This document shows, one piece after another, positions 51,234-59,357 of a stretch of DNA of 64,000 bases. Source of the stretch: CAZCBX01 sp964497185 (lineage in GTDB: Bacteria > Bdellovibrionota_G > JALEGL01 > JAGRMV01); NCBI GenBank assembly GCA_964497185.1, contig CAZCBX010000005.1, forward strand, positions 1 through 64,000, read 5' to 3'. The notes beneath the pieces are model-generated. The model had not been told where the DNA came from and made no database searches. It worked only from the letters and a program-made list of their open reading frames with translations. Numbering within the stretch: position 1 is the first letter of the stretch; every line of letters starts with the position of its first letter. A program made the position numbers and the translations under genes.

Positions 51234-51660
51234 AGGTATGTTTTATAGCAATCAAGGAAGATGTCGAAGTATTTTGAATGGTTGTTTTTTTGTTTTGGGT
51301 TTTTGTGGGGGATGGGAGATTTGTGCCGCCCGTGGGGTCTGCATTCGCTAGTCCTCGCTTACGCTGCGGAGACGCTCATGCAGATCCCACGGGCTCACGC
51401 CGCATGCATACAGGGGGGTAGGGGAAGTAGTACGGACAAACGCCTTTGGCGTTTGACTTTATTATCATTATCCATCGCACCATGGAACAAACTCAAATTG
51501 TCGATACAGCTTTTGGCGCTTATGTGAGCGACTCCGCAGCAAAGCGAGGACTTAGCAAGCACAAGCCCCAAAAGCTGAGCAAGAAACCAGTTTAAAACCG
51601 AAAAACAAAATCGCATAAAATCAGTGTCGCATTTTAAAACTTCTTGATACAAAAATAAAA
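51234..51660. repeat. Intergenic stretch of inverted repeats
   Basis: No convincing gene in 427 bases. CCCGTGGGGTCTGCAT (51329-51344) pairs with 51378-51393 with one mismatch, enclosing a 33-base loop. A 32-base word at 51347-51378 (GCTAGTCCTCGCTTACGCTG...) recurs inverted at 51525-51555 with about 85% identity. AAACGCC-TTT-GGCGTTT at 51438-51454 is a small hairpin. This looks like REP/BIME-type repeat DNA. Confidence 0.65.
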
Positions 51661-52614
51661 ATGACCACTCCAAAAACTCTTCGCACCGTCGCTTTTATCA
51701 TTGATCCCATTGAGTCGTTCAATCGGAAAAAAGATTCCACCATTGCCCTGATGCTGGCGTGTCAGGATCGCGGGGCGGAGGTTTTTTCATTGGAGTTGTC
51801 AGATTTGTGGGTGGAAGCCGGGCGTTGTTATGGGTGGGCGCGCAGCACGCAATGGACCGATGCGCCTTTGCCCGAGGTGCAGCTGCAAACACCTCAAAAA
51901 ATATGCTTGCACGATGTCGACATGGTGTGGATGCGCAAGGATCCGCCCTTTGATATGGAATACGTTTACGCCACCTATGCGCTGGACTTGGTGGCGCAAG
52001 ATACGTTGGTTTGCAACAACCCCACCAGCCTTCGGTCGTTTAATGAAAAATTTTTGGTACATCATTTTCCGCAATTTGCACCGCCGACGCTCACCTCACG
52101 CAATGCCAAACATCTGCACGAGTTTTTAAATCAGCATGGCAAAGTCGTGTTTAAACCGCTCAACCGCATGGGCGGACAAAACATTTTTGTGGTGGACGCG
52201 CACGACCGCAATCGCCAGGTGGTCATTGAAACCCTGACCCACAATGGCCAAGAAACCATCATGGCGCAAAAATACCTGCCTGAAATTGCGCAAGGCGATC
52301 AGCGCATTTTGCTTTTCTGCGGGCAGCCGCTGCCACATAAAGTGGTACGGATGCCTTCGCAAGAAGATCATCGTGGCAATCTGGCCGCCGGTGCCACGGC
52401 CAACATCGAGCCTTTAAGCGCCCGCCAACAAGAAATTTGCAAGGCGATCGCACCGTTTTGCATCCAACATGGGCTGTATTTCGTGGGCTTGGACACCATT
52501 GGGGATTTTGTCACTGAAATCAACATTACCTGTCCCACCACCTTGCGCGAAATGGACCAAGCCACAGGCCAGGCCTCAGCCCACCAGCTGTTGGATGCCA
52601 TTTTGACCATGTGA
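51661..52614 (+). CDS. gshB: Glutathione synthetase
   Basis: A 317-residue ATP-grasp enzyme joining gamma-glutamylcysteine and glycine. Family segments are FIIDPIESFNRKKDSTIALM at the N terminus, WMRKDPPFDMEYVYATY, CNNPTSLRSFNEKF, VVFKPLNRMGGQNIF in the ATP-grasp core, GDQRILLFCG, and NITCPTTLREMDQATG, where the usual form is NVTSPTGIRE. Length is normal. The altered last motif (CPTTLRE) still keeps the metal-binding Asn and Arg. No gshA is in the window. The gene ends about 25 bases before the DnaA-box cluster. Confidence 0.92.
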   Translation: MTTPKTLRTVAFIIDPIESFNRKKDSTIALMLACQDRGAEVFSLELSDLWVEAGRCYGWARSTQWTDAPLPEVQLQTPQKICLHDVDMVWMRKDPPFDMEYVYATYALDLVAQDTLVCNNPTSLRSFNEKFLVHHFPQFAPPTLTSRNAKHLHEFLNQHGKVVFKPLNRMGGQNIFVVDAHDRNRQVVIETLTHNGQETIMAQKYLPEIAQGDQRILLFCGQPLPHKVVRMPSQEDHRGNLAAGATANIEPLSARQQEICKAIAPFCIQHGLYFVGLDTIGDFVTEINITCPTTLREMDQATGQASAHQLLDAILTM

Positions 52615-52638
52615 AATACATTGCCCTATATTGCATTT

Positions 52639-52840
52639 ATATCCACATATGTGGATAGTGAAAACGCTTAAAAATTAAAGGGTTGGCATGATTTGGTGGG
52701 GCTGGGTCAAAAGTTATCCACAGCGTCAAAATGACCATATATGGTGCCATACAATTTATCCCCAGGTGTGGATGGGGCTAAGTCCATCTGTTGGTGTGTT
52801 TGGGGCTAACCAATTGAAATGCCATAAAAAACAATCCACA
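52639..52840. other. Cluster of DnaA boxes: candidate replication origin or DnaA-titration site
   Basis: Within 202 non-coding bases there is one perfect DnaA box, TTATCCACA at 52714-52722. Three sites match eight of nine: ATATCCACA 52639-52647, CTATCCACA on the minus strand 52658-52650, and TTATCCCCA 52756-52764. Two match seven of nine: minus-strand CCATCCACA 52775-52767, and CAATCCACA 52832-52840. The first two form the perfect palindrome TATCCACATATGTGGATA (52640-52657). An AT-rich stretch at 52660-52680 could unwind. No dnaA, dnaN, parA or mnmG gene is nearby, so a secondary DnaA site is also possible. Confidence 0.6.
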
Positions 52841-52982
52841 GTGTCGGCCTTTTTTGGGGCATGTTTCTAGGGTTTCTCCCGACAGCAAAATTCAGCGGCT
52901 TCTGCAATACTACAAATGTGAGAGAAACATTTCTGTGGTTGTATTAGCAGAGGATGTCTTTCATGTTCTTTCTCCAAAGAAC

Positions 52983-53007
52983 GCCGCGGGGCTTTTGGTT
53001 CCGCGGC
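52983..53007. terminator. GC-rich hairpin in the gshB-carD gap
   Basis: GCCGCGG (52983-52989) pairs with CCGCGGC (53001-53007) around an 11-base loop, followed by ATTTATTTT. It may terminate transcription. The rest of 52841-53129 shows no supported gene. Confidence 0.4.
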
Positions 53008-53129
53008 ATTTATTTTGAAGCTTTTCCCGTCAAGACTGTCTAAAATCACCACGACATTTTTCATGCCGCCACAAAAATTCATGTATACGGGTGTATATTT
53101 TTCTGATATATCAATTCTTTACGACAACC

Positions 53130-53963
53130 ATGGCTACAAAATTAAAAAAAAAGACGTCCAGTAAAAAAGCTTCTTCCAAAAAGGTAGCCAAAAAAGCTTC
53201 CTCCAAGAAAAAAGCTGCAAAAAGCTCGGTGAAGAAGAAAAAAACCACGCGAAAAGCGTCCTCCAAAGCCACAAGCAAACGCACATCGACCAAAAAGAAA
53301 GCCACGACCAAAAAAGCGGCCCGTCGCACCCCAACCAAAAAAGCTTCCTCCAAGAAAAAGGCCGCCAAGAAAAAAACGACCAAAAAGAAAACCACCAAAA
53401 AGCGCAAATCTTTGCGCCCTGTGATCAAGCGTAAAAAAATCACCAAAAAGAAAACCGTGATGCGCACCCAGGTTAAAACCAATTTAGAGGTGGGCGACAT
53501 TGCCGTTTATCCGGCCCATGGCGTGGGACGCATTGAACGCGTGGAAAACAAAGAAATATCGGGCGCCATTTTAACGTTTTACATCATGCGCATTTTGGAC
53601 AGCGATATGACCGTGATGATTCCCAAAACAGCCATTAAAACCGCCGGCATTCGCGAAATCATCACCAAAAGCCAAGTGGCCAAAGTATTTAAGATTTTTG
53701 AAGACCAAGATGTGGTCATCGACACCACCACCTGGAATCGCCGTTACCGTGAGTACATGGAAAAAATCAAAACCGGCTCGGTGTATGAAATCGCCGAAGT
53801 CATGCGGGATTTGTACGTATTGAAAAAAACCAAAACCTTGTCGTTTGGTGAGCGCAAAATGCTCGACACAGCCCGATCTCTCTTGGTCAAAGAGTTGTCC
53901 ATGGCCAAAGGCTGTTCGGAAGAAGAAATCGAAAACAAAATTCAAGCCTATTTTTCCGAATGA
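53130..53963 (+). CDS. CarD-family transcription regulator with histone-like N-terminal tail
   Basis: A 277-residue protein. Residues 1 to about 115 are almost entirely Lys, Ser, Thr, Ala and Arg (KKTSSKKASSKKVAKKASSK-type repeats), like the tail of histone H1 or bacterial AlgP/Hc1 proteins, and should bind DNA. From residue 119 a CarD/CdnL domain begins (LEVGDIAVYPAHGVGRIERV), followed by TVMIPKTAIKTAGIREI and the helical C-terminal part WNRRYREYMEKIKTGSVYEIAEVMRDL. CarD binds RNA polymerase beta and stabilises open promoter complexes. In Myxococcus CarD the basic region is C-terminal, the reverse of this order. The start at 53130 is preferred. It overlaps ispD by four bases. Confidence 0.88.
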   Translation: MATKLKKKTSSKKASSKKVAKKASSKKKAAKSSVKKKKTTRKASSKATSKRTSTKKKATTKKAARRTPTKKASSKKKAAKKKTTKKKTTKKRKSLRPVIKRKKITKKKTVMRTQVKTNLEVGDIAVYPAHGVGRIERVENKEISGAILTFYIMRILDSDMTVMIPKTAIKTAGIREIITKSQVAKVFKIFEDQDVVIDTTTWNRRYREYMEKIKTGSVYEIAEVMRDLYVLKKTKTLSFGERKMLDTARSLLVKELSMAKGCSEEEIENKIQAYFSE

Positions 53964-54664
53964 GCGCCAGCGCGCTGATTGTGGCTGCAGGCCAAGGGGC
54001 CCGATTTGCCTCGCAAACTGCCAAACAGTATCATAGCCTGGCAGGACTTACGGTCCTTGAACACACCACGCAAAAAATTGCGCAAAGTCATGCATGGCAA
54101 CAGTTGATCATTGTGTTGCCCAGCAACACAACCACCGGAGAGCAGACACGTTGGTCCAATCGTTTAAGCGCGTTGGCACCCAACCTTAACGTGCGGGTGG
54201 TGTTGGGCGGCGCCTCGCGGGCCCATTCGGTGTATGAAGGGCTTCAAGCTTTCACCCATGACAGCGACAAGCTGCTAATTCACGATGGCGTGCGTCCACT
54301 GGTGCGTCGTGAAGAAGTGTTGCAAACGTTGGCCATGTGCGAGCCACCCTACAGTGGGGCCGTCAACGCACTGCCAGTTCGTGACACCCTTAAAAAAGTG
54401 GGGCCCGATGGCGTCATTGAAACCACCGTGCCCCGTGACAACGTGTGGGCCATGCTTACGCCCCAGGTATTTTTTACACAAGACCTGCGCCGTGCGTACG
54501 AGCAGTATTTTCAAAACGAGCCGCAAAACGCCACCGATGATGCCCAAGTGATGGAGGCCGCTGGTTTTTCTGTGCGCGTGGTGCAAGGCCATCCCCAAAA
54601 CATCAAAATAACCTATCCAGAGGATTTAACATGGGTGTCTTCCCAATGGGAGAATCAAACATGA
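53960..54664 (+). CDS. ispD: 2-C-methyl-D-erythritol 4-phosphate cytidylyltransferase
   Basis: A 234-residue enzyme of the MEP isoprenoid pathway that transfers CMP to methylerythritol phosphate. The CTP-binding loop ALIVAAGQGARF, LLIHDGVRPLV, PVRDTLKKV, and VPRDNVWAMLTPQVF are all present; DDAQVMEAAG and NIKITYPEDL close the fold. Its start overlaps the carD stop and its own stop overlaps the ispF start, each by ATGA, so carD-ispD-ispF form one operon. Confidence 0.95.
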   Translation: MSASALIVAAGQGARFASQTAKQYHSLAGLTVLEHTTQKIAQSHAWQQLIIVLPSNTTTGEQTRWSNRLSALAPNLNVRVVLGGASRAHSVYEGLQAFTHDSDKLLIHDGVRPLVRREEVLQTLAMCEPPYSGAVNALPVRDTLKKVGPDGVIETTVPRDNVWAMLTPQVFFTQDLRRAYEQYFQNEPQNATDDAQVMEAAGFSVRVVQGHPQNIKITYPEDLTWVSSQWENQT

Positions 54665-55146
54665 GCATCCCTTTTCGCATCGGCCAAGGCATTGATACCC
54701 ATCCACTGGTGGAAGGTCGCCCCCTTATTTTGGGCGGCGTGACCATTGCGCACACCCATGGCTTGCAAGGCCATTCCGACGCAGATGCGTTAACCCACGC
54801 AGTATGTGACGGACTTTTGGGCGCTTTGGGCCTGGGAGACATTGGCGTATATTTTTCAGACACCGATCCGGCTCATGAAAACCGCAATAGCTTGGAGTTT
54901 TTAAGCATTGTGTATCAGGACATTCAAGACCGGGGCTGGACGTTGGGCAACATGGATAGCACCATCATCACCGAGGCCCCCAAATTGCGGCCCCACATTC
55001 CAGCCATGCAACAAACTTTGGCTGAGCAAATGGGCGTTTTGCCCGAGCAAATCAGCATCAAAGCCACCCGGCCGGAAAAAATGGGAGCGTTGGGGCGCGG
55101 CGAAGGCATTTTGGTCATGGCCAACGTGCTTTTGGTAAAAAAATAG
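54661..55146 (+). CDS. ispF: 2-C-methyl-D-erythritol 2,4-cyclodiphosphate synthase
   Basis: A 161-residue trimeric MEP-pathway enzyme. The zinc-binding start RIGQGIDTHPL, GHSDADALTHAVCDGLLGAL, IGVYFSDTDP and the C-terminal KATRPEKMGALGRGEGI match the family; His at IDTHPL and GHSD are ligands. It directly follows ispD with an ATGA overlap. The start at 54661 is preferred to an in-frame ATG inside ispD. Between 55147 and 55306 there is only AT-rich DNA and the palindrome at 55220. Confidence 0.95.
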   Translation: MSIPFRIGQGIDTHPLVEGRPLILGGVTIAHTHGLQGHSDADALTHAVCDGLLGALGLGDIGVYFSDTDPAHENRNSLEFLSIVYQDIQDRGWTLGNMDSTIITEAPKLRPHIPAMQQTLAEQMGVLPEQISIKATRPEKMGALGRGEGILVMANVLLVKK

Positions 55147-55219
55147 GCAAAAAAGCCGCTTTTTCACCCAAAAACGACCATTTTTACTTAAAAAATCATA
55201 AAAACTGCATTTTTCAGTT

Positions 55220-55248
55220 GGGGACAGACACCTTGGGTGTCAGTCCCC
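55220..55248. repeat. GGGGACAGACACC palindrome after ispF
   Basis: GGGGACAGACACC, loop TTG, GGTGTCAGTCCCC: the same repeat as at 39907 with one mismatch in the right arm, between convergent ispF and rarA. Confidence 0.75.
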
Positions 55249-55308
55249 ATTTCAATGAATGGTTATTTATTCAAATTAATGAAAAAAGCGCTTTTTTGGC
55301 CAAAAATA

Positions 55309-56607
55309 CTACTTTTTCTTCAATTCTTTCCAGTTTTTTAGCCATTCTTCGATGTTTTTTTCAAAACCTTGTTGGGTGGGCGTGTAGTAGGTTCGGCCCA
55401 GCAAAGGTTCGGGTAGACAGTCCATGTCGGTGATTTTGTCTTGGTGATCATGGGCGTATTGATAGCCTTTGCCATAATCCAAATCGCGCATGAGCTTGGT
55501 GGGCGCGTTGCGAATTTGCAAAGGCACTGGATATACGTGGCCTTGGGCAATGTCTTTTTCAATGGCTTTGTAGGCCTTGTACACCGCATTGGACTTGGGC
55601 GCCGTCGATAAATACACCACCAGCTGTGCCAGGGCCAATTTGCCTTCGGGCATGCCGATAAAGTGTACAGTGTCTTTGGCGGCCACGGCCATGCTCAGGG
55701 CTTGAGGCGAGGCCAACCCAACATCCTCAGATGCAAAGCGGATCAGGCGCCGGGCTACGTACAATGGGTCTTCGCCGGCTTCCAACATACGCGCCAGCCA
55801 ATAAAGAGCCGCATCCACATCCGAATTGCGCATGCTTTTGTGCAGCGCCGAGATGATGTTGTAATGCTGTTCGCCATCTTTGTCGTAATACATGTCGGGC
55901 TTTTGCATCACCGACAGCACGTGTTTGGGCAAGAGCGTGGTGTCCGTATGGGTGCTCAGCGCTGTTTCCAGAAGTGTCAGCGCACTGCGAGCATCGCCTG
56001 GATTTTTTTCGGCAATCAAGGCGCGCGTCTCGGTGGGAATATCGATGTTGAGGCTGCCAATCCAGGGGTCTTTGGCGATGGCGCGGTCCAACACCAGGGC
56101 AATGGCCTCATGGTCCAAAGGATGGGTGATGTACACCTGCAAGCGAGACAACAAAGCGCTGCGAATTTCAAAGGAGGGATTTTCCGTGGTGGCCCCCAGC
56201 AGGATGATGTCGCCGCGTTCCACATACGGCAAAAACGCGTCCTGTTGCGCTTTGTTGAAGCGATGAATTTCATCAATGAACACCACGGTGGCTTTGCCTG
56301 ATATATTTTTGATTTTGCGCGCACGTGCCATGATGTCTTTGACTTCTTTCATGCCTGAGAGCACGGCCGAAAACGGAAAAAACTCCAGCTCGGACTGCTT
56401 GGCCACAATGTTGGCCAGGGTGGTTTTGCCTGTGCCGGGTGGCCCCCAAAGAACAAACGGATACAACAACCCACCCTCACAGGCTTTGCGCAGCAAGCCT
56501 TTTTCACCCGTAAGGTGATCCTGACCAATCACATCATCAAACGTGACCGGCCGCATGCGATCGGCCAAGGGCGACGCTGTATCACTCTTGGGGGTAAACA
56601 AATCCAT
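55309..56607 (-). CDS. rarA: Replication-associated recombination AAA+ ATPase
   Basis: About 432 residues matching RarA/MgsA/Mgs1, which acts at stalled replication forks. PLADRMRPVTFDDVIGQDHL opens the protein, then WGPPGTGKTTLANIVA (Walker A), VVFIDEIHRFNKAQQDAFLP (Walker B), LGATTENPSFEIRSALLSR (sensor 1) and the C-terminal tetramerisation part (ALYWLARMLEAGEDPLYVARR, YTPTQQGFEKNIEEW). The start MDLFTPK at 56607 is chosen over an ATG three codons upstream; neither has a good ribosome-binding site. It is divergent from the thioesterase gene across 58 bases. Confidence 0.94.
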   Translation of the reverse strand: MDLFTPKSDTASPLADRMRPVTFDDVIGQDHLTGEKGLLRKACEGGLLYPFVLWGPPGTGKTTLANIVAKQSELEFFPFSAVLSGMKEVKDIMARARKIKNISGKATVVFIDEIHRFNKAQQDAFLPYVERGDIILLGATTENPSFEIRSALLSRLQVYITHPLDHEAIALVLDRAIAKDPWIGSLNIDIPTETRALIAEKNPGDARSALTLLETALSTHTDTTLLPKHVLSVMQKPDMYYDKDGEQHYNIISALHKSMRNSDVDAALYWLARMLEAGEDPLYVARRLIRFASEDVGLASPQALSMAVAAKDTVHFIGMPEGKLALAQLVVYLSTAPKSNAVYKAYKAIEKDIAQGHVYPVPLQIRNAPTKLMRDLDYGKGYQYAHDHQDKITDMDCLPEPLLGRTYYTPTQQGFEKNIEEWLKNWKELKKK

Positions 56608-56665
56608 GCGATGCATGTATCACAAAAGCGTTGCATCCTTCCAGGATTCACATAAGTTAAACGCC

Positions 56666-57142
56666 ATGCAAGGCAAAACCGTAGACAATTCCCGCATTCA
56701 AAAAATTGAACATGTGCTTCCAGGGTACACCAACACTTTGGGCACGGTGTTTGGTGGCAAAGTCATGGAATGGATCGACATTGCGGGTGCCGTGTGTGCA
56801 CTTCGTCATGCACGCAGACCGGTGGTGACCGCATCCATCGACCGCGTGGATTTTCACGCGCCTGCGCGCGTGGGCCATCTGATGATTTTGGATGCGCACA
56901 TCAATTACACGGGTCGAACCTCCATGGAAGTGGAAGTACAAGTTACAGCCGAAGATCCCCTCACCGGCGATCAATTTTTAACCACTGAAGCTTTTTTAAC
57001 CTTTGTATGCATTGATCAAAACGGTCGGCCGGTGGAAGTGCCCCCGCTTCTGCCACAAACAGAAGAAGAAAAAAGACGTTTTGAAGAAGGCCGCAAGCGC
57101 AAAGAATACCGCGCGCAATCCAGAAAAAATAAAAAAGATTAG
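56666..57142 (+). CDS. Hotdog-fold acyl-CoA thioesterase (YciA-like)
   Basis: A 158-residue single hotdog domain: LPGYTNTLGTVFGGKVMEWID, AGAVCALRHARRPVVTASIDRVDFHAPARVGHL, and YTGRTSMEVEVQVTAEDP. This is the BACH/YciA pattern with the catalytic Asp in MEWIDIAG. It should hydrolyse acyl-CoAs; chain-length preference is unknown. The C terminus is a charged tail (EEEKRRFEEGRKRKEYRAQS). The start at 56666 lacks a good ribosome-binding site, and the frame is open further upstream. Confidence 0.87.
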   Translation: MQGKTVDNSRIQKIEHVLPGYTNTLGTVFGGKVMEWIDIAGAVCALRHARRPVVTASIDRVDFHAPARVGHLMILDAHINYTGRTSMEVEVQVTAEDPLTGDQFLTTEAFLTFVCIDQNGRPVEVPPLLPQTEEEKRRFEEGRKRKEYRAQSRKNKKD

Positions 57143-57154
57143 CGGCTTTAAGGA

Positions 57155-57637
57155 TTAAAAATTAAAGCTAACGCCCAAAAGCCAATCAAAGGTTCGTGGC
57201 GTACCTGGCGTGCCCAGCGGTGAAACAAAAAAGTTGATGTCGCTGTACGCTTCAACATTGCCATTGAGTGGCAGCCGCACGCCTGTTGAAAAGCGCATGT
57301 CCATGGTGTTTTGATTTGCCAGTCGGCCATAACCCACACCCACCAGTGCATGAAAGACAGCAGGGCCCAAATACATGTAGTTGTAACTAAAACCAGGAAT
57401 GAGCTGAAAACGAAACTCATCGCTTAACCCAAACAACCCCAGCAAGCTTAAGTTCATGCTATAGCCAAGATCATAAGCGAACTCGCCCCCAACGCGCATT
57501 TGATCTTCCCACCCATCAATATTAAAACTGGGACCTGCCACGCCACGCAGCGCATAATCGCCCGGATCCGCCCACGCTTTCGAAAACACCGAGAAAAGCC
57601 CAATGCAGAGGCACACAACAAGAATGAATTTTTTCAT
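57155..57637 (-). CDS. Small outer-membrane beta-barrel protein
   Basis: A 160-residue protein with signal peptide (MKKFILVVCLCIGLFSVFSKAWA) and a mature part of amphipathic strands (MRVGGEFAYDLGYSMNLSLLG, FRFQLIPGFSYNYMYLGP, FSTGVRLPLNGNVEAYSDI). It ends in GVSFNF, with the terminal Phe used for Bam recognition. This is probably an eight-stranded barrel. No ligand or function can be assigned. The start at 57637 begins the signal peptide; a GTG three codons upstream is possible. Confidence 0.75.
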   Translation of the reverse strand: MKKFILVVCLCIGLFSVFSKAWADPGDYALRGVAGPSFNIDGWEDQMRVGGEFAYDLGYSMNLSLLGLFGLSDEFRFQLIPGFSYNYMYLGPAVFHALVGVGYGRLANQNTMDMRFSTGVRLPLNGNVEAYSDINFFVSPLGTPGTPRTFDWLLGVSFNF

Positions 57638-57694
57638 AAAGAGCACTCTACCCTATAAAAACGAGCAAGACAAAATCCCTCTCCAAGAAACCAT

Positions 57695-57724
57695 TTTACG
57701 CAAGCCGTCGATTTCCGCTATACT
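57695..57724 (+). promoter_or_regulatory. Promoter of the delta-60 lipoprotein genes
   Basis: TTTACG at 57695-57700, an 18-base spacer, TATACT at 57719-57724, about 30 bases before the ATG at 57754, which also has AAGGGG upstream. The -10 matches five of six and the -35 four of six. Confidence 0.45.
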
Positions 57725-57753
57725 ATGAGTCTAACATCAAGGGGTACCGCTGT

Positions 57754-59355
57754 ATGAATCAATCAAAAATAATATCAACTTGCATCCTTGCACTCACCAT
57801 GGCGGCATGCTTATCCAAATGCGTATCGCCCAGCGACACGGAGCTTGGCGCTCAAGATGAGATTACGGGGGTTTTGGTTACGGGAGCAGATCAAATTAAT
57901 ACAGGAGCATGTGTTTCATACACCATTCGTCCCATCAATGATGCTGGTGAAACATTAACTGCGGCAGAACAAACACAACTTCGAGTAATCAGTACGGGGG
58001 ATGCACAGATCTACGAAGATGAGGCCTGTGAAACGGCCACCAGCAATCTAACGGTAGCCTCTGGTGAAAATAATGTAAAAATGTATCTTCAAAATACAAC
58101 CCTTGAATCGTTTGAACTTCGCTATGAAGGTCAAAATGTAAAAAACATTGAAGTAACGAAATTTTCAGATCAAGGTGCCCAACAGCTAAACGGTTTGGTT
58201 CGAGACATTTTGCCCTTACGTGATGGATCAGGCTCAGTTTATTTGGCAGGTGACTTTACGCAAATGGGCTCGGTGCAATATGGAGGTTTGGGTAGGTTGC
58301 TGGTAGAGGGTAGTGCGGACACCAGTTTTGCTATTGGTGAAGGTTTTGGACGTGCCTCAGGCACATTATTGGTCAATGATCTGGCCTACGCCAACAATTT
58401 TTCCAATGATATCTATGTAGCGGGTAACTTCAACCGTTTTCAAGGTGGCGTCACTCCAGAACTGGTCAAAATCTTTGGCAATGGATCACTAGACTCTCCA
58501 CCCAGCGATGATTTTGTATCACTGAAAATTAATAAAGTTCTTGTAACACAAGACGATAAAATTATGGTGGGCGGCCAGTTTAATGAAATTCGCCTATGCA
58601 ATGCATCTTACGCATCAAGTGCCATTACCAAAATGTCACTTACTCTAAATTTTGATGCTAATTTTTTAAATGTACCATCCATTGAAGCATTGTGTGGCGA
58701 TGAAGAATTATCCGACAACATCCCGCCATATTTTAATTCTAGTAATGAAGTTCATGCATTTCTGCAAGGACCTGACAATCAATTGTATGTAGGGGGGCGC
58801 TTTCTTGGATACAACGACGGAGTTCAGCATGAAATCTCTTCCAATATTATTCGCATCAATGAAAACAATGGATTTCTGGACACAGATTTTAATCCACCGG
58901 CGATAAATGGCCGTGTGTATTCTATAGAACAAGACAGCCAGGGTCGATTGTATGTTGGAGGAACTTTTTTCAATGTTGGCGCAGGCGAAAACCGTGATCG
59001 GCTTATTCGTTTGACAGCTACGGGTGATGAAGACACCACTTTTGCCATCGGAACTGGATTTGATGCAACAGTATTTACAATGCACGTCACAGACAATGAA
59101 ACGGTTTATGTAGGAGGCGATTTTACAGAGTTTAATGGTGAAGAATTAGTCGGCCAAAGACTTGTTCGCCTATCGTTCGATGGGACCATCGATGAAACTT
59201 TCGATGTGGGTACAGGTTTCAATGGTCCAGTGTATGTAGTTCAATCAGCCAATGATCAATCGGGTGATATATTTGTTGGCGGCGATTTTACACAATACAA
59301 CGGTCAAGCAGTCAATTATATTGTCCGGCTGACTGAAACAGGTGCATTGGATTAA
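57754..59355 (+). CDS. Delta-60-repeat lipoprotein, first of a tandem pair
   Basis: A 533-residue protein with a lipoprotein-like signal (IISTCILALTMAAC). After an N-terminal domain of about 130 residues (VLVTGADQINTGACVSYTIR, with paired Cys), the rest is a run of delta-60 repeats of roughly 50-60 residues. Each has a core like GRLYVGGTFFNVGAG-RLIRLTATGDEDTTFAIGTGF. Such repeats are expected to build a beta-propeller-like surface protein; ligands are unknown. The second half of the pair starts two bases after this stop. The protein has fewer G+C than its neighbour copy. Confidence 0.8.
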   Translation: MNQSKIISTCILALTMAACLSKCVSPSDTELGAQDEITGVLVTGADQINTGACVSYTIRPINDAGETLTAAEQTQLRVISTGDAQIYEDEACETATSNLTVASGENNVKMYLQNTTLESFELRYEGQNVKNIEVTKFSDQGAQQLNGLVRDILPLRDGSGSVYLAGDFTQMGSVQYGGLGRLLVEGSADTSFAIGEGFGRASGTLLVNDLAYANNFSNDIYVAGNFNRFQGGVTPELVKIFGNGSLDSPPSDDFVSLKINKVLVTQDDKIMVGGQFNEIRLCNASYASSAITKMSLTLNFDANFLNVPSIEALCGDEELSDNIPPYFNSSNEVHAFLQGPDNQLYVGGRFLGYNDGVQHEISSNIIRINENNGFLDTDFNPPAINGRVYSIEQDSQGRLYVGGTFFNVGAGENRDRLIRLTATGDEDTTFAIGTGFDATVFTMHVTDNETVYVGGDFTEFNGEELVGQRLVRLSFDGTIDETFDVGTGFNGPVYVVQSANDQSGDIFVGGDFTQYNGQAVNYIVRLTETGALD

Positions 59356-59357
59356 CG

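Noticed and set aside
51482..51595. A 37-codon plus-strand open frame (MEQTQIVDTAFGAYVS...)
   Set aside because: Most of it is made of the inverted repeat word at 51525-51555, and no ribosome-binding site precedes it.
52867..53082. A 71-codon minus-strand open frame in the gap before carD
   Set aside because: It contains the GC-rich hairpin, has no good ribosome-binding site, and its composition is irregular. Regulatory DNA is a better explanation.
53130..53480. The Lys-rich stretch as a separate histone-like gene
   Set aside because: It is in frame with, and has no stop before, the CarD domain; a fusion is the simpler reading.
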